The notes under the pieces were generated by a model. It saw only the letters and a list, made by a program, of their open reading frames with translations. It had not been told where the DNA came from and searched no databases. A stretch of 64,000 nt of DNA from an uncultured Polaribacter sp. (lineage in GTDB: Bacteria > Bacteroidota > Bacteroidia > Flavobacteriales > Flavobacteriaceae). Below are positions 1 through 8,794 of this stretch, one piece after another. Within the stretch, counting starts at the first letter, position 1. Every line of letters begins with the position of its first letter. A program made the translations under genes and the position numbers. The stretch spans positions 62,001 through 126,000 of the forward strand of contig NZ_CANNFF010000006.1 in the NCBI RefSeq assembly GCF_947503855.1. Reading direction: 5' to 3'.

Positions 1-375
1 GATTTGGTTATAATGGCAAGATATATGCAAATTTTATCCTCAGATTTCATCAATCATTATCCAGAGAGAATCATCAATATTCACCATTCTTTTTTACCTG
101 CTTTTCAAGGAGCAAATCCATATAAAAAAGCCTATGAAAGAGGTGTGAAATTAATTGGGGCCACAGCGCATTATGCAACTGAAGATTTAGATGAAGGCCC
201 GATTATTGAGCAAGATGTAAAACCAGTTACACACGAGAGTACACCCACTACTTTAAAGAGAATTGGTGCAGATATAGAAAAATTGGTGTTGGCTAGCGCT
301 GTAAAATGCCACTTAAACAATCAAATAATTGTTTCTGGTAATAGGGCAATCGTTTTTCCAGAAGCTGGGGAATAA
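1..375 (+). CDS. purU: Formyltetrahydrofolate deformylase, C-terminal part (5' end outside window)
   Basis: The reading frame is open from the first base, so only the last ~124 residues are present (the family is about 280 aa). PurU hydrolyses 10-formyltetrahydrofolate to formate and tetrahydrofolate, feeding purine synthesis and balancing one-carbon pools. What is visible is the C-terminal half of the formyltransferase fold: the catalytic block [14 protein letters not shown], then [19 protein letters not shown], which carries the catalytic His and Asp of the PurN/PurU family. The N-terminal ACT domain is not in the window, so the split from PurN rests on the PurU-type HHSFLPAF and DEGPIIEQD wording. 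The FAH-family gene follows after 60 bases. Confidence 0.9.
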   Translation, partial: DLVIMARYMQILSSDFINHYPERIINIHHSFLPAFQGANPYKKAYERGVKLIGATAHYATEDLDEGPIIEQDVKPVTHESTPTTLKRIGADIEKLVLASAVKCHLNNQIIVSGNRAIVFPEAGE

Positions 376-435
376 AAAATTTCCAATTACGAATTATTCA
401 CTATGAATTTGTAATTAATAATTCATAATTTAAAT

Positions 436-1044
436 ATGAAAATAATCTGTATTGGGCGCAATTACGCAAAACACATAGAAGAATTAGCAAACGAAAAACC
501 AGAACATCCTGTTGTTTTTTTAAAGCCAGACTCAGCAATTTTACCTAGAAAAAATCCGTTTTTTATACCGCCATTTTCTAATGATGTACATTACGAAGTA
601 GAGGTGTTGGTAAAAATTAATAAAGTTGGGAAACATATAGACGCAAAATTTGCTTACAAATATTATGATGAAGTTGGTTTAGGAATCGATTTTACAGCCA
701 GAGATGTGCAAGCAAAATGTAAAGAAAAAGGTTTGCCTTGGGAAAAAGCAAAGGCATTTGATGGAAGCGCAGTTATTGGAGAGTTTTACCCAAAAGAGCA
801 ATTCGATATAAGGAACCTACAATTTCAGTTGTATAAAAATGATGAATTGGTTCAAGATGGAAACACCAATGCTATGTTATGGAATACAGACGAATTAATT
901 AGTTATGTCTCACAATACTTCACACTAAAAAAAGGAGATATTATTTTTACAGGTACTCCAGCAGGTGTTGGTAAAGTTGCTGAAAATGATGTTTTAAAAG
1001 GTCTTATTGAAGGAAAAGAAGCTTTTAATTTTCGTGTAAAATAG
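436..1044 (+). CDS. Fumarylacetoacetate hydrolase (FAH) family protein, short form
   Basis: A 202-residue single-domain member of the FAH family, which holds hydrolases, decarboxylases and isomerases of 2-oxo or acylpyruvate compounds. Family marks are IGRNYAKHIEEL at the N-terminus, the metal-binding acidic motif in YEVEVLVKI, GLGIDFTARDVQ in the middle, and FTGTPAGVGKV near the C-terminus. The true substrate cannot be told from sequence; FAHD1-like acylpyruvase or oxaloacetate decarboxylase activity is plausible. The ATG start gives a full-length match. The 60-base gap from purU holds AT-rich inverted repeats (GAATTATT against AATAATTC) but no clear promoter, so it may be read through from purU. 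Confidence 0.85.
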   Translation: MKIICIGRNYAKHIEELANEKPEHPVVFLKPDSAILPRKNPFFIPPFSNDVHYEVEVLVKINKVGKHIDAKFAYKYYDEVGLGIDFTARDVQAKCKEKGLPWEKAKAFDGSAVIGEFYPKEQFDIRNLQFQLYKNDELVQDGNTNAMLWNTDELISYVSQYFTLKKGDIIFTGTPAGVGKVAENDVLKGLIEGKEAFNFRVK

Positions 1045-1187
1045 AAATAGAAGTTGTATTTATATAAAATATATTTTTGACGATTATTAAACCTTTATTA
1101 GTTTTTAATGCCCCCTTATATAAAAATAATTTTATTCTTTTGTGTAAATTTTTTTAACCCTTATCAAGATAAGACAATATATAATTA

Positions 1188-4100
1188 ATGAGAAAAATTA
1201 CATTTTTAATAGTTATATTTTTTACAGCTTTTTCTACTTATGCACAGCATCCTGCTTATTACATCAATCAACAAACAGGCAGTAATTCAAATGACGGTTT
1301 AACACCATCAACACCCTTTAATTCCATCAACAATAATCTACCAAGAACTGTGGCAGATAATGCTGGTGTAGCTTTCGAAATTATTTTAATGGGAGAATTT
1401 ACAAATGCTAGTTATAACCCTTCTTATACCTTTTTAGCAATAAATGACCCAATCTTCTGGAATTCAGAAAACACCTTGTATTTTAATAATTTTAAAGGAG
1501 AAGCAGGAAAATACATTACAATTAGACCTTATGATTCTACTACAGTTTTAAAAGGAAATGGTGGTAATATTTTAAGAGTTGCAAATTCTGAGTATTTAAT
1601 TATTAAAGACTTAAGAATTGAGGGTGAAGTTCCTAATATTCCACTTTCATTAGCAAACGAATTACAGTTTTCTTATTTAGATTTATCTGTAAATGAAGAT
1701 TCGGATCCATCTAACGATATAGATAGATACAATCCAACTTTAGCACAAATAAGAGAAAGAGATGTAGATGATTGTATAACTCCTGGTTGTGATCCTTCAG
1801 ATAGTGGTTCTTTACCAAAAATTAACGATAAACCTTTAGTTAGACCTTCTTATGTTGATACTAGAGGATTTTATTTAAGTAAAATAAATAATGTTAAAAT
1901 CTTAAATAATGTAGTTACCCAAATGCCTGGTGGAGGTTTAAGAGTTTCTGATTGTGAAGATGTAGATATTTTTGGTAACGAGGTTTCATACTGTTCTTTA
2001 CGATCTTATTCAGGTACACATGGTTTGGTAGTAACCAAAGCAACAAGCACAAGAACTTCAGACGACTATAGAATTAAAATTGTTGGCAATAAAGTTCATC
2101 ATAATTACAACGAACAATACTCTTGGGCGCCAGATAAAGACAAAATTACACCACATATAGATGAAGGTAAAGGAATTTCTCTGCAAAGAAATCAAACTAC
2201 TTATAAATCTGATGGTGTAACTATAAATGTAAATTGGGAACATGGTAGAATTTTAGTGGCCAATAATTTGGCTTACTTTAACGGTTTTAGTGGTATACAC
2301 TCTAATGATGGAGATAGAGTAGATTTTATTAATAATACAGCTTATTTTAATTCACATACAAAATCTATTACAGAAGATGATGATGGAAACCCATCTACGT
2401 TTCCAACATCTACCAATGGTGGTAATATTGGTATAAGTATGAGTGATGGTATAGATTGTAAAATCATTAATAATATTTCTGTAATTGATTCTAGAATGTC
2501 AAAATCTGCAATTGCAGTAAAAAATTCTACCATTGCTACTAGTGATGCAACTGCAACTACTAGAGCAAACGGAATACCAGATGCAGAAATTAGAAATAAT
2601 CTTAGTTATGGTACTACACTTCAAGGTGTAACAGGTACTGTTGATGAAAGTGCAACAACTGTAAGTATTCAAACAGATGCCATAAAAGCAGACCCATTAT
2701 TTGTAGATCCCTTAAATTTCGATTTCAGATTAAAAATTACTTCACCAGCAATAGATGCTGCAGATGCAACAAAAGCAACAGCTACTGATTTTAACGGAGA
2801 TGCTATATATGGTACTGCAGATTTAGGAGCTTTAGAATTTGATGCAAATGTAACTTTATGGGAAGGAAATAATAGTAGCTCATGGGTAGATGTAGGAAAC
2901 TGGAGTAATGGAGTTCCATTAGATAATACCTATGCTATAAATGTGCCAACAGGTTTAACAAACTACCCTGAAATTACCACAGTCAATAATGAATTAAAAG
3001 ATGCATACATAGAGGCTGGTGGTAGTTTAAATATCAACCCAACAGGATCTTTAACTATAGAAAGAGGCTTAACACAAGATGGTACTTTTACCATAAAGTC
3101 AGATGCTACAAGCAGTGGTTCTTTTATCTTAAAAGGAACACAAAAAGGAGCTGCAAATGTAGATTATGAAAGGTATGTAACTACAAATTGGCATTTAGTA
3201 GCGCCACCCGTTAATGGGCAAAGTATTAGTGCTTTTAAAAATGATGTTTCTAAAAATGCAGAAAAATATGCAATTGCACCTTATGTAAATAATTTAGATG
3301 ATGAATTAAGATACAATTATTATACAGATAATATAGGTACAAATGATATCGACTTAGCAGGTAATTTTGAAATGGGAAAAGGATACTCAGTTAAAAAATC
3401 TACAGCAGGTGTATTCACTTTTTCTGGAACTCTTAAAACTGATAATGAACAAGAACCTTTAGCAGATGGTGTTTCTGGTATGGTTGGTAATAAATGGAAT
3501 TTAGTTGGAAATCCTTCTACTGCATATATCAATTTAAATACAAATGCAGATCCAACAAATAACCTTTTAACTGCAAATGTTACAAAATTAGACCCTGCAA
3601 GAGTGGCTGTTTACATGTGGAATGGTTCAAGTTACGATATTGTCAATCAAACAGAACCAGCAAACCCAGTTTATGCAGCACCAGGTCAAGCATTTTTTGT
3701 GCAATCTATAAATGGTGGAGCTACTTTTAGTATTACAGAAGATATGCAAGTTCACCAAACAGGTGCACCTTTTTATAAATCTGAAAATACAACACCTAGT
3801 ATCGATTTAAAAATGAGAGTAAATGCAGCTACAAAAATAACAAAAATTAAATATTTATCAAATGCTACAACTGGTTTAGATCCTGGTTATGATGCAGGTA
3901 CTTTTAATGCTACTTCAAGTAATTTGAATGTATATACACATTTAGTTTCTAATAACGAAGGCGTTAATTTTGCGTTGCAATGTTTACCAAATGCTAATTT
4001 TGATGATATGGTAATTCCTGTTGGTGTAACTGCAAAAAAAGATGATGAGCTATCTTTTACAAGTACAACTTTACATATCCCTTTTGGAATTAAAGTATTT

Positions 4101-4481
4101 TTAGAAGACAAAGTAGCAAATACATTTACTAGAATAGACTCAGAAAATGCTAACTATAAAGTAAAAATTTCGGAAGACTTAAATGGTATAGGTAGGTTTT
4201 ATTTACACACAAGTTCTAAAACATTAAGTGTAAATGATGTGCCTACAGCAACTAATATTAGCGTATTTGTTAAAGACAGAACCAATATTACTGTAGCAGG
4301 TTTAAATTCTGAAAATGCAACCTTACAATTATCTAACATGTTAGGTAAAAAAGTTTTTAAACAGTCTTTTAAAGCAAAAGGTAAAAACACTATTGTAATT
4401 CCGAATTTAAAAACAGGAATTTATATTGTAAGTATTCAGTCAGATAAAACGAATTTTTCTAAAAAAATCATATTAAAGTAA
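1188..4481 (+). CDS. Secreted right-handed beta-helix protein with type IX secretion C-terminal sorting domain
   Basis: A 1097-residue exported protein. It starts with a signal peptide (MRKITFLIVIFFTAFSTYA, cleaved before QHP). Residues ~20-550 resemble a right-handed parallel beta-helix: many N-rich short strands of the form V-x-I-x-N-N and I-x-N-N-x-S/A, as in pectate-lyase-like and PbH1 proteins. A middle section (~555-900) has G/N/W-rich all-beta modules. The last ~80 residues (LSVNDVP... through NMLGKKVFKQSF to SKKIILK) match the fold of T9SS sorting domains, but without the usual YPNP opening, so it is a type A-like or type C-like variant. It is therefore probably sent across the outer membrane. 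The function is likely polysaccharide binding or cleavage, but no catalytic residues could be assigned. It is followed by a strong terminator and stands alone. Confidence 0.8.
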   Translation: MRKITFLIVIFFTAFSTYAQHPAYYINQQTGSNSNDGLTPSTPFNSINNNLPRTVADNAGVAFEIILMGEFTNASYNPSYTFLAINDPIFWNSENTLYFNNFKGEAGKYITIRPYDSTTVLKGNGGNILRVANSEYLIIKDLRIEGEVPNIPLSLANELQFSYLDLSVNEDSDPSNDIDRYNPTLAQIRERDVDDCITPGCDPSDSGSLPKINDKPLVRPSYVDTRGFYLSKINNVKILNNVVTQMPGGGLRVSDCEDVDIFGNEVSYCSLRSYSGTHGLVVTKATSTRTSDDYRIKIVGNKVHHNYNEQYSWAPDKDKITPHIDEGKGISLQRNQTTYKSDGVTINVNWEHGRILVANNLAYFNGFSGIHSNDGDRVDFINNTAYFNSHTKSITEDDDGNPSTFPTSTNGGNIGISMSDGIDCKIINNISVIDSRMSKSAIAVKNSTIATSDATATTRANGIPDAEIRNNLSYGTTLQGVTGTVDESATTVSIQTDAIKADPLFVDPLNFDFRLKITSPAIDAADATKATATDFNGDAIYGTADLGALEFDANVTLWEGNNSSSWVDVGNWSNGVPLDNTYAINVPTGLTNYPEITTVNNELKDAYIEAGGSLNINPTGSLTIERGLTQDGTFTIKSDATSSGSFILKGTQKGAANVDYERYVTTNWHLVAPPVNGQSISAFKNDVSKNAEKYAIAPYVNNLDDELRYNYYTDNIGTNDIDLAGNFEMGKGYSVKKSTAGVFTFSGTLKTDNEQEPLADGVSGMVGNKWNLVGNPSTAYINLNTNADPTNNLLTANVTKLDPARVAVYMWNGSSYDIVNQTEPANPVYAAPGQAFFVQSINGGATFSITEDMQVHQTGAPFYKSENTTPSIDLKMRVNAATKITKIKYLSNATTGLDPGYDAGTFNATSSNLNVYTHLVSNNEGVNFALQCLPNANFDDMVIPVGVTAKKDDELSFTSTTLHIPFGIKVFLEDKVANTFTRIDSENANYKVKISEDLNGIGRFYLHTSSKTLSVNDVPTATNISVFVKDRTNITVAGLNSENATLQLSNMLGKKVFKQSFKAKGKNTIVIPNLKTGIYIVSIQSDKTNFSKKIILK

Positions 4482-4500
4482 ACTAACAATACTTTAAATT

Positions 4501-4552
4501 GAAAAACCATTTTTGGCTCCATAAAATAGCTAAAAATGGTTTTTTATTTTTA
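4501..4552 (+). terminator. Rho-independent terminator after the beta-helix protein
   Basis: AAAACCATTTTTGGCT pairs with AGCTAAAAATGGTTTT around a short loop and is followed by a T-rich run, 20 bases after the stop codon at 4481. It also separates this unit from the opposing pseudogene. Confidence 0.8.
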
Positions 4553-4561
4553 TAATAATAT

Positions 4562-5423
4562 TTATGTTAAATCAAACCACTTTATAGCATCTTTAATGCC
4601 ATTTTCTATTTTCTTTTGTTGATGATTTAATTGTGTTGTAGCTTTTCGATTACTATAAAAGTTAGATACACATAATGTTTTTAAATTGGTGGCAGAAACA
4701 TCTGTTTTTACTCCAAAAAAAAAGAGCAAAACTTCTTAAATATCCCACAGAAATTAAAATTCCTTTCGGAATTTTTAAAAACTTACTACTTTGATTCAGT
4801 GCTTTTGTAACTTTTTTATAGAATTGTTTATAAGTTAAATTCTCTCCAAATAATAAGTAAGCTTCACTATGTTTGCCTAAATCAATCGCTTTTACAATGT
4901 TTTATGCTGCGTCTTTTACGTTGATATAGTTTTTTCCTCCAGGAGGATAAAAAATAATTTTCTTTTTGTAAGCCGATAAAATAATTCTTCCAGAACTTGG
5001 TTTGGTATCGAATTTACCAATCATAAACGTAGGATTTACAGTAATCACTTTTGTTTTTTGTTGAGAATTTCCAACTTTAAAAACCTCATTCTGTGCTTCT
5101 AATTTACTTTGCGCATATAAAGATTTGTCAAAAGGAGCTTTAATCGATTTTGTTTCATCTCCAGGATTTTGCAAACTCCCATAGCTAAAAGCATTTGCAG
5201 AACTTACATTGATAAATGTTTCAATATCATTTTTAATAGATTTTTCTAATAAAGTTTTAGAAGTTTCAATATTTAACTTTTCAATATCTAATGCCAATGT
5301 TTCCAAGTTCTTATTTGGCAAAGCTACTAAGAGAATATTGTGATTTATTTTAGCTAAATCTAAAGCCAAATATTTACCTAAACCTTGACTAGTAATCGTT
5401 ATGAAAGCTTAATTGTTGTTCAT
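4562..5423 (-). pseudogene. Decayed chimeric SDR / NAD-dependent epimerase
   Basis: Read from ATG at 5423 this frame gives MNNN then a TAA (5409-5411), then a Rossmann start (SQGLGKYLALDLAK) in the style of classical short-chain dehydrogenases. After ~60 codons it changes to the middle and C-terminal parts of an extended SDR/epimerase (ETFINVSSANAF, SLYAQSKLEAQN with the YxxxK pair, NPTFMIGKFDTKPSSG, FYPPGGKNYINVKDAA). A second TAA (4902-4904) stops it; the frame resumes as NIVKAIDLGKHSEAYLL. A 9-base A run (4715-4723) then causes a +1 shift, after which GVKTDVSATNLKTLCVSNFY continues to a stop at 4562. Three lesions and a junction between two SDR types mark a dead gene born from a deletion between neighbouring SDR genes. 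Function is lost; the family calls are from motif recognition. Confidence 0.85.
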
Positions 5424-5511
5424 TTTTAAATGGTACCTAAAAATTAAAACTACACACTTTATTAAAACTAAAAAAGAAAATTTTCACTTGATAAATGAGT
5501 TTGAAAGAATG

Positions 5512-5519
5512 TATCTTTG
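5512..5519 (+). promoter_or_regulatory. Bacteroidetes -7 box (TATCTTTG) for cinA
   Basis: TATCTTTG fits TAnnTTTG exactly. A TTG lies about 21 bases upstream (5488-5490) and fits the -33 element. The cinA start is 25 bases downstream. Confidence 0.6.
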
Positions 5520-5543
5520 TAGTTAATATTAAAAACTATTTTT

Positions 5544-6785
5544 TTGCAAGCAGAAATAATTACAATAGGAGATGAAATTTTAATTGGACAAATTGTAGAT
5601 ACCAACTCACAATTTATAGGTCAGGAATTAAATAAAATTGGTGTTTCTGTATATCAAATTACCTCTATACAAGATGATGAGCAACACATTTTAAAAGCAT
5701 TGCATGAAGCTCAGAGTAGAGTAGAAATCGTAATTATTACAGGAGGTTTAGGGCCAACAAAAGACGATATCACTAAAAAAACGATTGCAAAGTTTTTTAA
5801 TGATGATACAGTAGTAGAATATCCAGAAGTTATAGACCATATAAAAGAGTTGTTTAGCAAAATAAATCACCCATTTAAAGAAGTTCAACGTTATCAAGCA
5901 CAATTACCATCTAAAGCTACTTTATTAATGAATAATTTTGGTACAGCACCAGGAATGTGGTTTTACGAAAATGAAACTGTTTTTGTCTCACTCCCGGGAG
6001 TACCTTATGAAATGAAAGGTTTAATCACTCATAAAGTGTTACCTAAAATTCAAAAACAATTTAAACTTCCTTTCATCATCCATAAAACCATTATGACTTA
6101 TGGACAAGGAGAAAGTACCATAGCTGAAATAATAGAAGATTTTGAAGATAACCTACCAACCCACATCAAACTAGCTTATTTACCCTCTTTTGGTAGAGTG
6201 CGTTTGCGTTTATCCGCCAAAGGTGATCATAAAGAGCAGTTAGAAAAAGAATTAGATGCAGAAGTTGCAAAAGTTTATCAATTAATACCAGACATTATTA
6301 CTGGTTTAGATGATGATGCTTCTCTAGAAAAAAGAATAGGAGAGTTGCTAAAAACCAACAACAAAACTATTTGTACAGCAGAAAGCCTAACAGGTGGTAA
6401 AATTGCGGCTACTTTAGTCTCTGTAGCCGGTGCATCTGCCTATTTTAAAGGAAGTTTTGTAACCTATACAGCCGAAACAAAACATAAAATACTAAACGTT
6501 GCTACAAAAACGATAGCACAACAAACTGTGGTTAGCAAACAAGTAGCTTTAGAAATGGCAAAAGGCGCAAAAGAAAAGTTAGCAACCAATTATGCCATTG
6601 CAGTTACAGGAAATGCAGGCCCAACAACAGACAAAAATACCGATAATTTAGGCACCGTTTTTATTGCATTAGCTACAGATAGTAAACAAATTGTAGAAGA
6701 ATTTAACTTTGGGCAACCTAGAGAAAAAGTAATCAATAGAACTGTAAGTAAAGCCTTAGAAATTTTACAAAGAGAAATTATTTAA
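5544..6785 (+). CDS. cinA: CinA family protein (nicotinamide-nucleotide amidase / ADP-ribose pyrophosphatase-like)
   Basis: Full-length 413-residue CinA. The N-terminal MoCF-like domain (1-~170) has GDEILIGQIVDTN and TGGLGPTKDD; the C-terminal PncC-type domain (~255-413) has CTAESLTGGKIAATL and VTGNAGP, the nicotinamide mononucleotide deamidase region. It recycles NMN and may clear damaged pyridine nucleotides. Translation most likely starts at TTG (5544): no ATG lies between the -7 box at 5512-5519 and the conserved QAEIITIGDEIL. It stands just upstream of rpmB, a conserved order in Flavobacteria, but rpmB has its own promoter. Confidence 0.93.
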   Translation: MQAEIITIGDEILIGQIVDTNSQFIGQELNKIGVSVYQITSIQDDEQHILKALHEAQSRVEIVIITGGLGPTKDDITKKTIAKFFNDDTVVEYPEVIDHIKELFSKINHPFKEVQRYQAQLPSKATLLMNNFGTAPGMWFYENETVFVSLPGVPYEMKGLITHKVLPKIQKQFKLPFIIHKTIMTYGQGESTIAEIIEDFEDNLPTHIKLAYLPSFGRVRLRLSAKGDHKEQLEKELDAEVAKVYQLIPDIITGLDDDASLEKRIGELLKTNNKTICTAESLTGGKIAATLVSVAGASAYFKGSFVTYTAETKHKILNVATKTIAQQTVVSKQVALEMAKGAKEKLATNYAIAVTGNAGPTTDKNTDNLGTVFIALATDSKQIVEEFNFGQPREKVINRTVSKALEILQREII

Positions 6786-6801
6786 AAATTTCTAAAAATC
6801 G

Positions 6802-6833
6802 TTTGTTCAGAATTATATTTATATGTAAATTTG
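6802..6833 (+). promoter_or_regulatory. Promoter of the rpmB-rpmG-DUF4295 operon
   Basis: A -33 TTTG (6802-6805), a 20-base spacer and a -7 TAAATTTG (6826-6833) give the cleanest two-part Bacteroidetes promoter in the window. The leader to rpmB (ATG 6875) is about 35 bases. Confidence 0.7.
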
Positions 6834-6874
6834 CACCTCGTTTAGAGATAACACTATAAAATACTGTCAAGAAG

Positions 6875-7114
6875 ATGTCTAGAGTTTGTGAATTAACAGG
6901 AAAAAAAGCAATGGTAGGAAACAATGTTTCTCACGCTTTGAATAGAACAAAAAGAAAGTTTGACGCTAATTTAATGACAAAGCGTTTTTACATTCCAGAA
7001 GAAGATAAATGGATTACATTAAAAGTTTCTGCTTCTGCATTAAAAAATATTAACAAGAAAGGAATTTCTGCAGTTATAAAAGAAGCGAGAGCTAACGGAT
7101 TTTTAACTAAATAA
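6875..7114 (+). CDS. rpmB: 50S ribosomal protein L28
   Basis: A 79-residue basic protein beginning MSRVCELTGKKAMVGNNVSHA, with the L28 signature NRTKRKFDANLM and the C-terminal KEARANGFL. It is a structural protein of the large subunit near the E site. It is the first gene of an operon with L33 and DUF4295 (27 and 51 base gaps), driven by the promoter at 6802-6833. Length and order are normal for Flavobacteria. Confidence 0.98.
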   Translation: MSRVCELTGKKAMVGNNVSHALNRTKRKFDANLMTKRFYIPEEDKWITLKVSASALKNINKKGISAVIKEARANGFLTK

Positions 7115-7141
7115 GTTCTAGCGGATTAAAATTATACAGAG

Positions 7142-7324
7142 ATGGCAAAAAAAGGTAACAGAGTTCAAGTAATTTTAGAATGTACAGAGCACAAAGCTTC
7201 TGGTAAACCAGGTACTTCTAGATACATTACTACTAAGAACAAGAAGAACACTCCAGATAGAATGGAAATTAAAAAATTTAATTCTATCTTAAATAAAATG
7301 ACTGTTCACAAAGAAATTAAGTAA
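7142..7324 (+). CDS. rpmG: 50S ribosomal protein L33 (zinc-free form)
   Basis: A 60-residue basic protein ([39 protein letters not shown]) that matches L33. It has only one cysteine, so it lacks the two CxxC pairs of the zinc-binding paralogue and is the C-minus type. Second gene of the ribosomal operon. Confidence 0.97.
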   Translation: MAKKGNRVQVILECTEHKASGKPGTSRYITTKNKKNTPDRMEIKKFNSILNKMTVHKEIK

Positions 7325-7375
7325 TTAAACTATCTAGAACTCAGAATAGAGCACATAGATTTAAAAATTTAGACA

Positions 7376-7528
7376 ATGGCAAAAAAATCAGTAGCATCGT
7401 TACAAACAGGATCAAAAAGATTAAGTAAAGCTATAAAAATGGTAAAGTCTCCAAAAACAGGAGCTTACATGTTTGTAGAATCTATTATGGATCCTTCAGA
7501 AGTAAACAACTTCTTAGCAAAAAAGTAA
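7376..7528 (+). CDS. DUF4295 small basic protein
   Basis: A 50-residue basic protein (MAKKSVASLQTGSKRLSKAI, PKTGAYMFVESIMDP, ending NNFLAKK) encoded 51 bases after rpmG and before the operon terminator. It matches the DUF4295 family, found right after L33 in Bacteroidetes. Its lysine-rich make-up and place suggest a ribosome-associated role, which is inference; I know of no tested function. It is short enough to be missed by length-filtered gene calling. Confidence 0.92.
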   Translation: MAKKSVASLQTGSKRLSKAIKMVKSPKTGAYMFVESIMDPSEVNNFLAKK

Positions 7529-7550
7529 GTATTTACTCATAAAATATAAC

Positions 7551-7584
7551 AAACTACTTTCTATTTACAGAAAGTAGTTTTTTT
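7551..7584 (+). terminator. Terminator of the ribosomal protein operon
   Basis: AAACTACTTTCT pairs perfectly with AGAAAGTAGTTT around a 6-base loop and runs into seven or more Ts, 22 bases after the DUF4295 stop. Confidence 0.88.
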
Positions 7585-7607
7585 GTGCCTTAATATTACG
7601 TATTTTT

Positions 7608-7687
7608 GGGCGTTCCCTAAAGGTCGCGCTTTACACTATATCTTTTTTTCGTGCCTCAAAAAAGGATGTCGTTTCAATCGCTAACGC
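7608..7687 (+). repeat. Dispersed intergenic repeat family A, copy 1
   Basis: Begins GGGCGTT and ends TAACGC, so the ends form a short inverted repeat (GCGTT/AACGC). Inside are CGCGCTTTACACTATATC and a hairpin CTTTTTT...AAAAAAG followed by GGATGTCGTTTCAATC. The same order of blocks recurs at 10588-10660 (minus), 18006-18078 (plus) and, partly, 26508-26570. No reading frame fits the element. Confidence 0.75.
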
Positions 7688-7765
7688 AGGCAACTTTAAT
7701 GACAATTTGATCAAACACAATAAATAACACGTTTTTAACGTATTGTTTATTAAATAAGATAAAAA

Positions 7766-8740
7766 ATGAGTTTTTTTAAAAAAATATTTTCTAAAGAAAA
7801 AAAGGAAACTTTAGACAAAGGTTTAGAAAAAACCAAAGAAAGCTTCTTAGGTAAACTAACCAAAGCTGTTGCAGGTAAATCTAAAGTAGATGATGATGTT
7901 TTAGATAACTTAGAAGAGGTTTTAGTAGCCTCTGATGTAGGTGTAAATACAACCCTAAAAGTAATTGAAAGAATAGAAGAACGTGTTGCCAAAGATAAAT
8001 ATGTTGGTACAGACGAATTAAATAAAATTCTTAGAGAAGAAATTGCAGGGTTATTATCTGAAACCAATGTTGGTAACGAAACTGAATTTAAAATACCTGA
8101 AATTCCAGCAGATAAAGACGGCAACAAAATACCTTATGTTTTAATGGTAGTAGGTGTAAATGGCGTTGGTAAAACCACAACCATTGGTAAGTTAGCAGCA
8201 CAATTTAAAAAACAAGGTTTAAAAGTAGTTTTAGGAGCTGCAGATACTTTTAGAGCCGCTGCTATAGACCAATTACAAGTTTGGGCAGACAGAACAGATG
8301 TACCAATTGTACGTCAAGAAATGGGATCAGACCCTGCATCTGTTGCATTTGATACCTTAAAATCTGCAGTAACACAAAAAGCAGACGTAGTAATTATAGA
8401 CACAGCAGGTCGTTTGCACAACAAAGTAAATTTAATGAACGAGTTAACCAAAATAAAACGTGTGATGCAAAAAGTGGTAGACAATTCGCCACATGATGTA
8501 TTATTAGTTTTAGACGGTTCTACAGGTCAAAACGCTTTTGAACAGGCCAAGCAATTTACCAAAGCTACAGAAGTAACTTCTTTAGCCGTTACTAAATTAG
8601 ATGGTACAGCAAAAGGTGGCGTTGTAATTGGTATTTCAGACCAATTTAAAATACCCGTAAAATATATTGGAGTAGGAGAAGGTATTGACGACTTACAAGT
8701 TTTTAATAAACACGAATTTGTAGATTCTTTCTTTAAATAA
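7766..8740 (+). CDS. ftsY: Signal recognition particle receptor FtsY
   Basis: A 324-residue SRP GTPase that docks SRP-bound ribosomes at the membrane and hands them to the Sec translocon. A short charged N-terminus and helical N domain (1-~120) lead to the NG GTPase domain: GVNGVGKTTTIGKLA (P-loop), DTFRAAAIDQL, DTAGRLHNK (G3), TKLDGTAKGG (G4) and the closing GVGEGIDDLQVF. It lacks the long acidic A domain of the E. coli protein, as is common outside Proteobacteria. A repeat and a terminator separate it from the upstream ribosomal operon; a terminator follows directly. Confidence 0.97.
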   Translation: MSFFKKIFSKEKKETLDKGLEKTKESFLGKLTKAVAGKSKVDDDVLDNLEEVLVASDVGVNTTLKVIERIEERVAKDKYVGTDELNKILREEIAGLLSETNVGNETEFKIPEIPADKDGNKIPYVLMVVGVNGVGKTTTIGKLAAQFKKQGLKVVLGAADTFRAAAIDQLQVWADRTDVPIVRQEMGSDPASVAFDTLKSAVTQKADVVIIDTAGRLHNKVNLMNELTKIKRVMQKVVDNSPHDVLLVLDGSTGQNAFEQAKQFTKATEVTSLAVTKLDGTAKGGVVIGISDQFKIPVKYIGVGEGIDDLQVFNKHEFVDSFFK

Positions 8741-8745
8741 TAAAT

Positions 8746-8779
8746 TAAAAAAAGCTCCTTAAAAAAGGAGCTTTTTTTA
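8746..8779 (+). terminator. Terminator of ftsY
   Basis: AAAAGCTCCTT pairs with AAGGAGCTTTT, flanked by A and T runs, 6 bases after the ftsY stop. Confidence 0.88.
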
Positions 8780-8794
8780 TTCAATTTTTTGTGA

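Noticed and set aside
7750..8127. Open frame of 125 codons on the minus strand
   Set aside because: It is antisense to ftsY; the serine- and leucine-rich peptide is what lysine-rich coding DNA gives in reverse.
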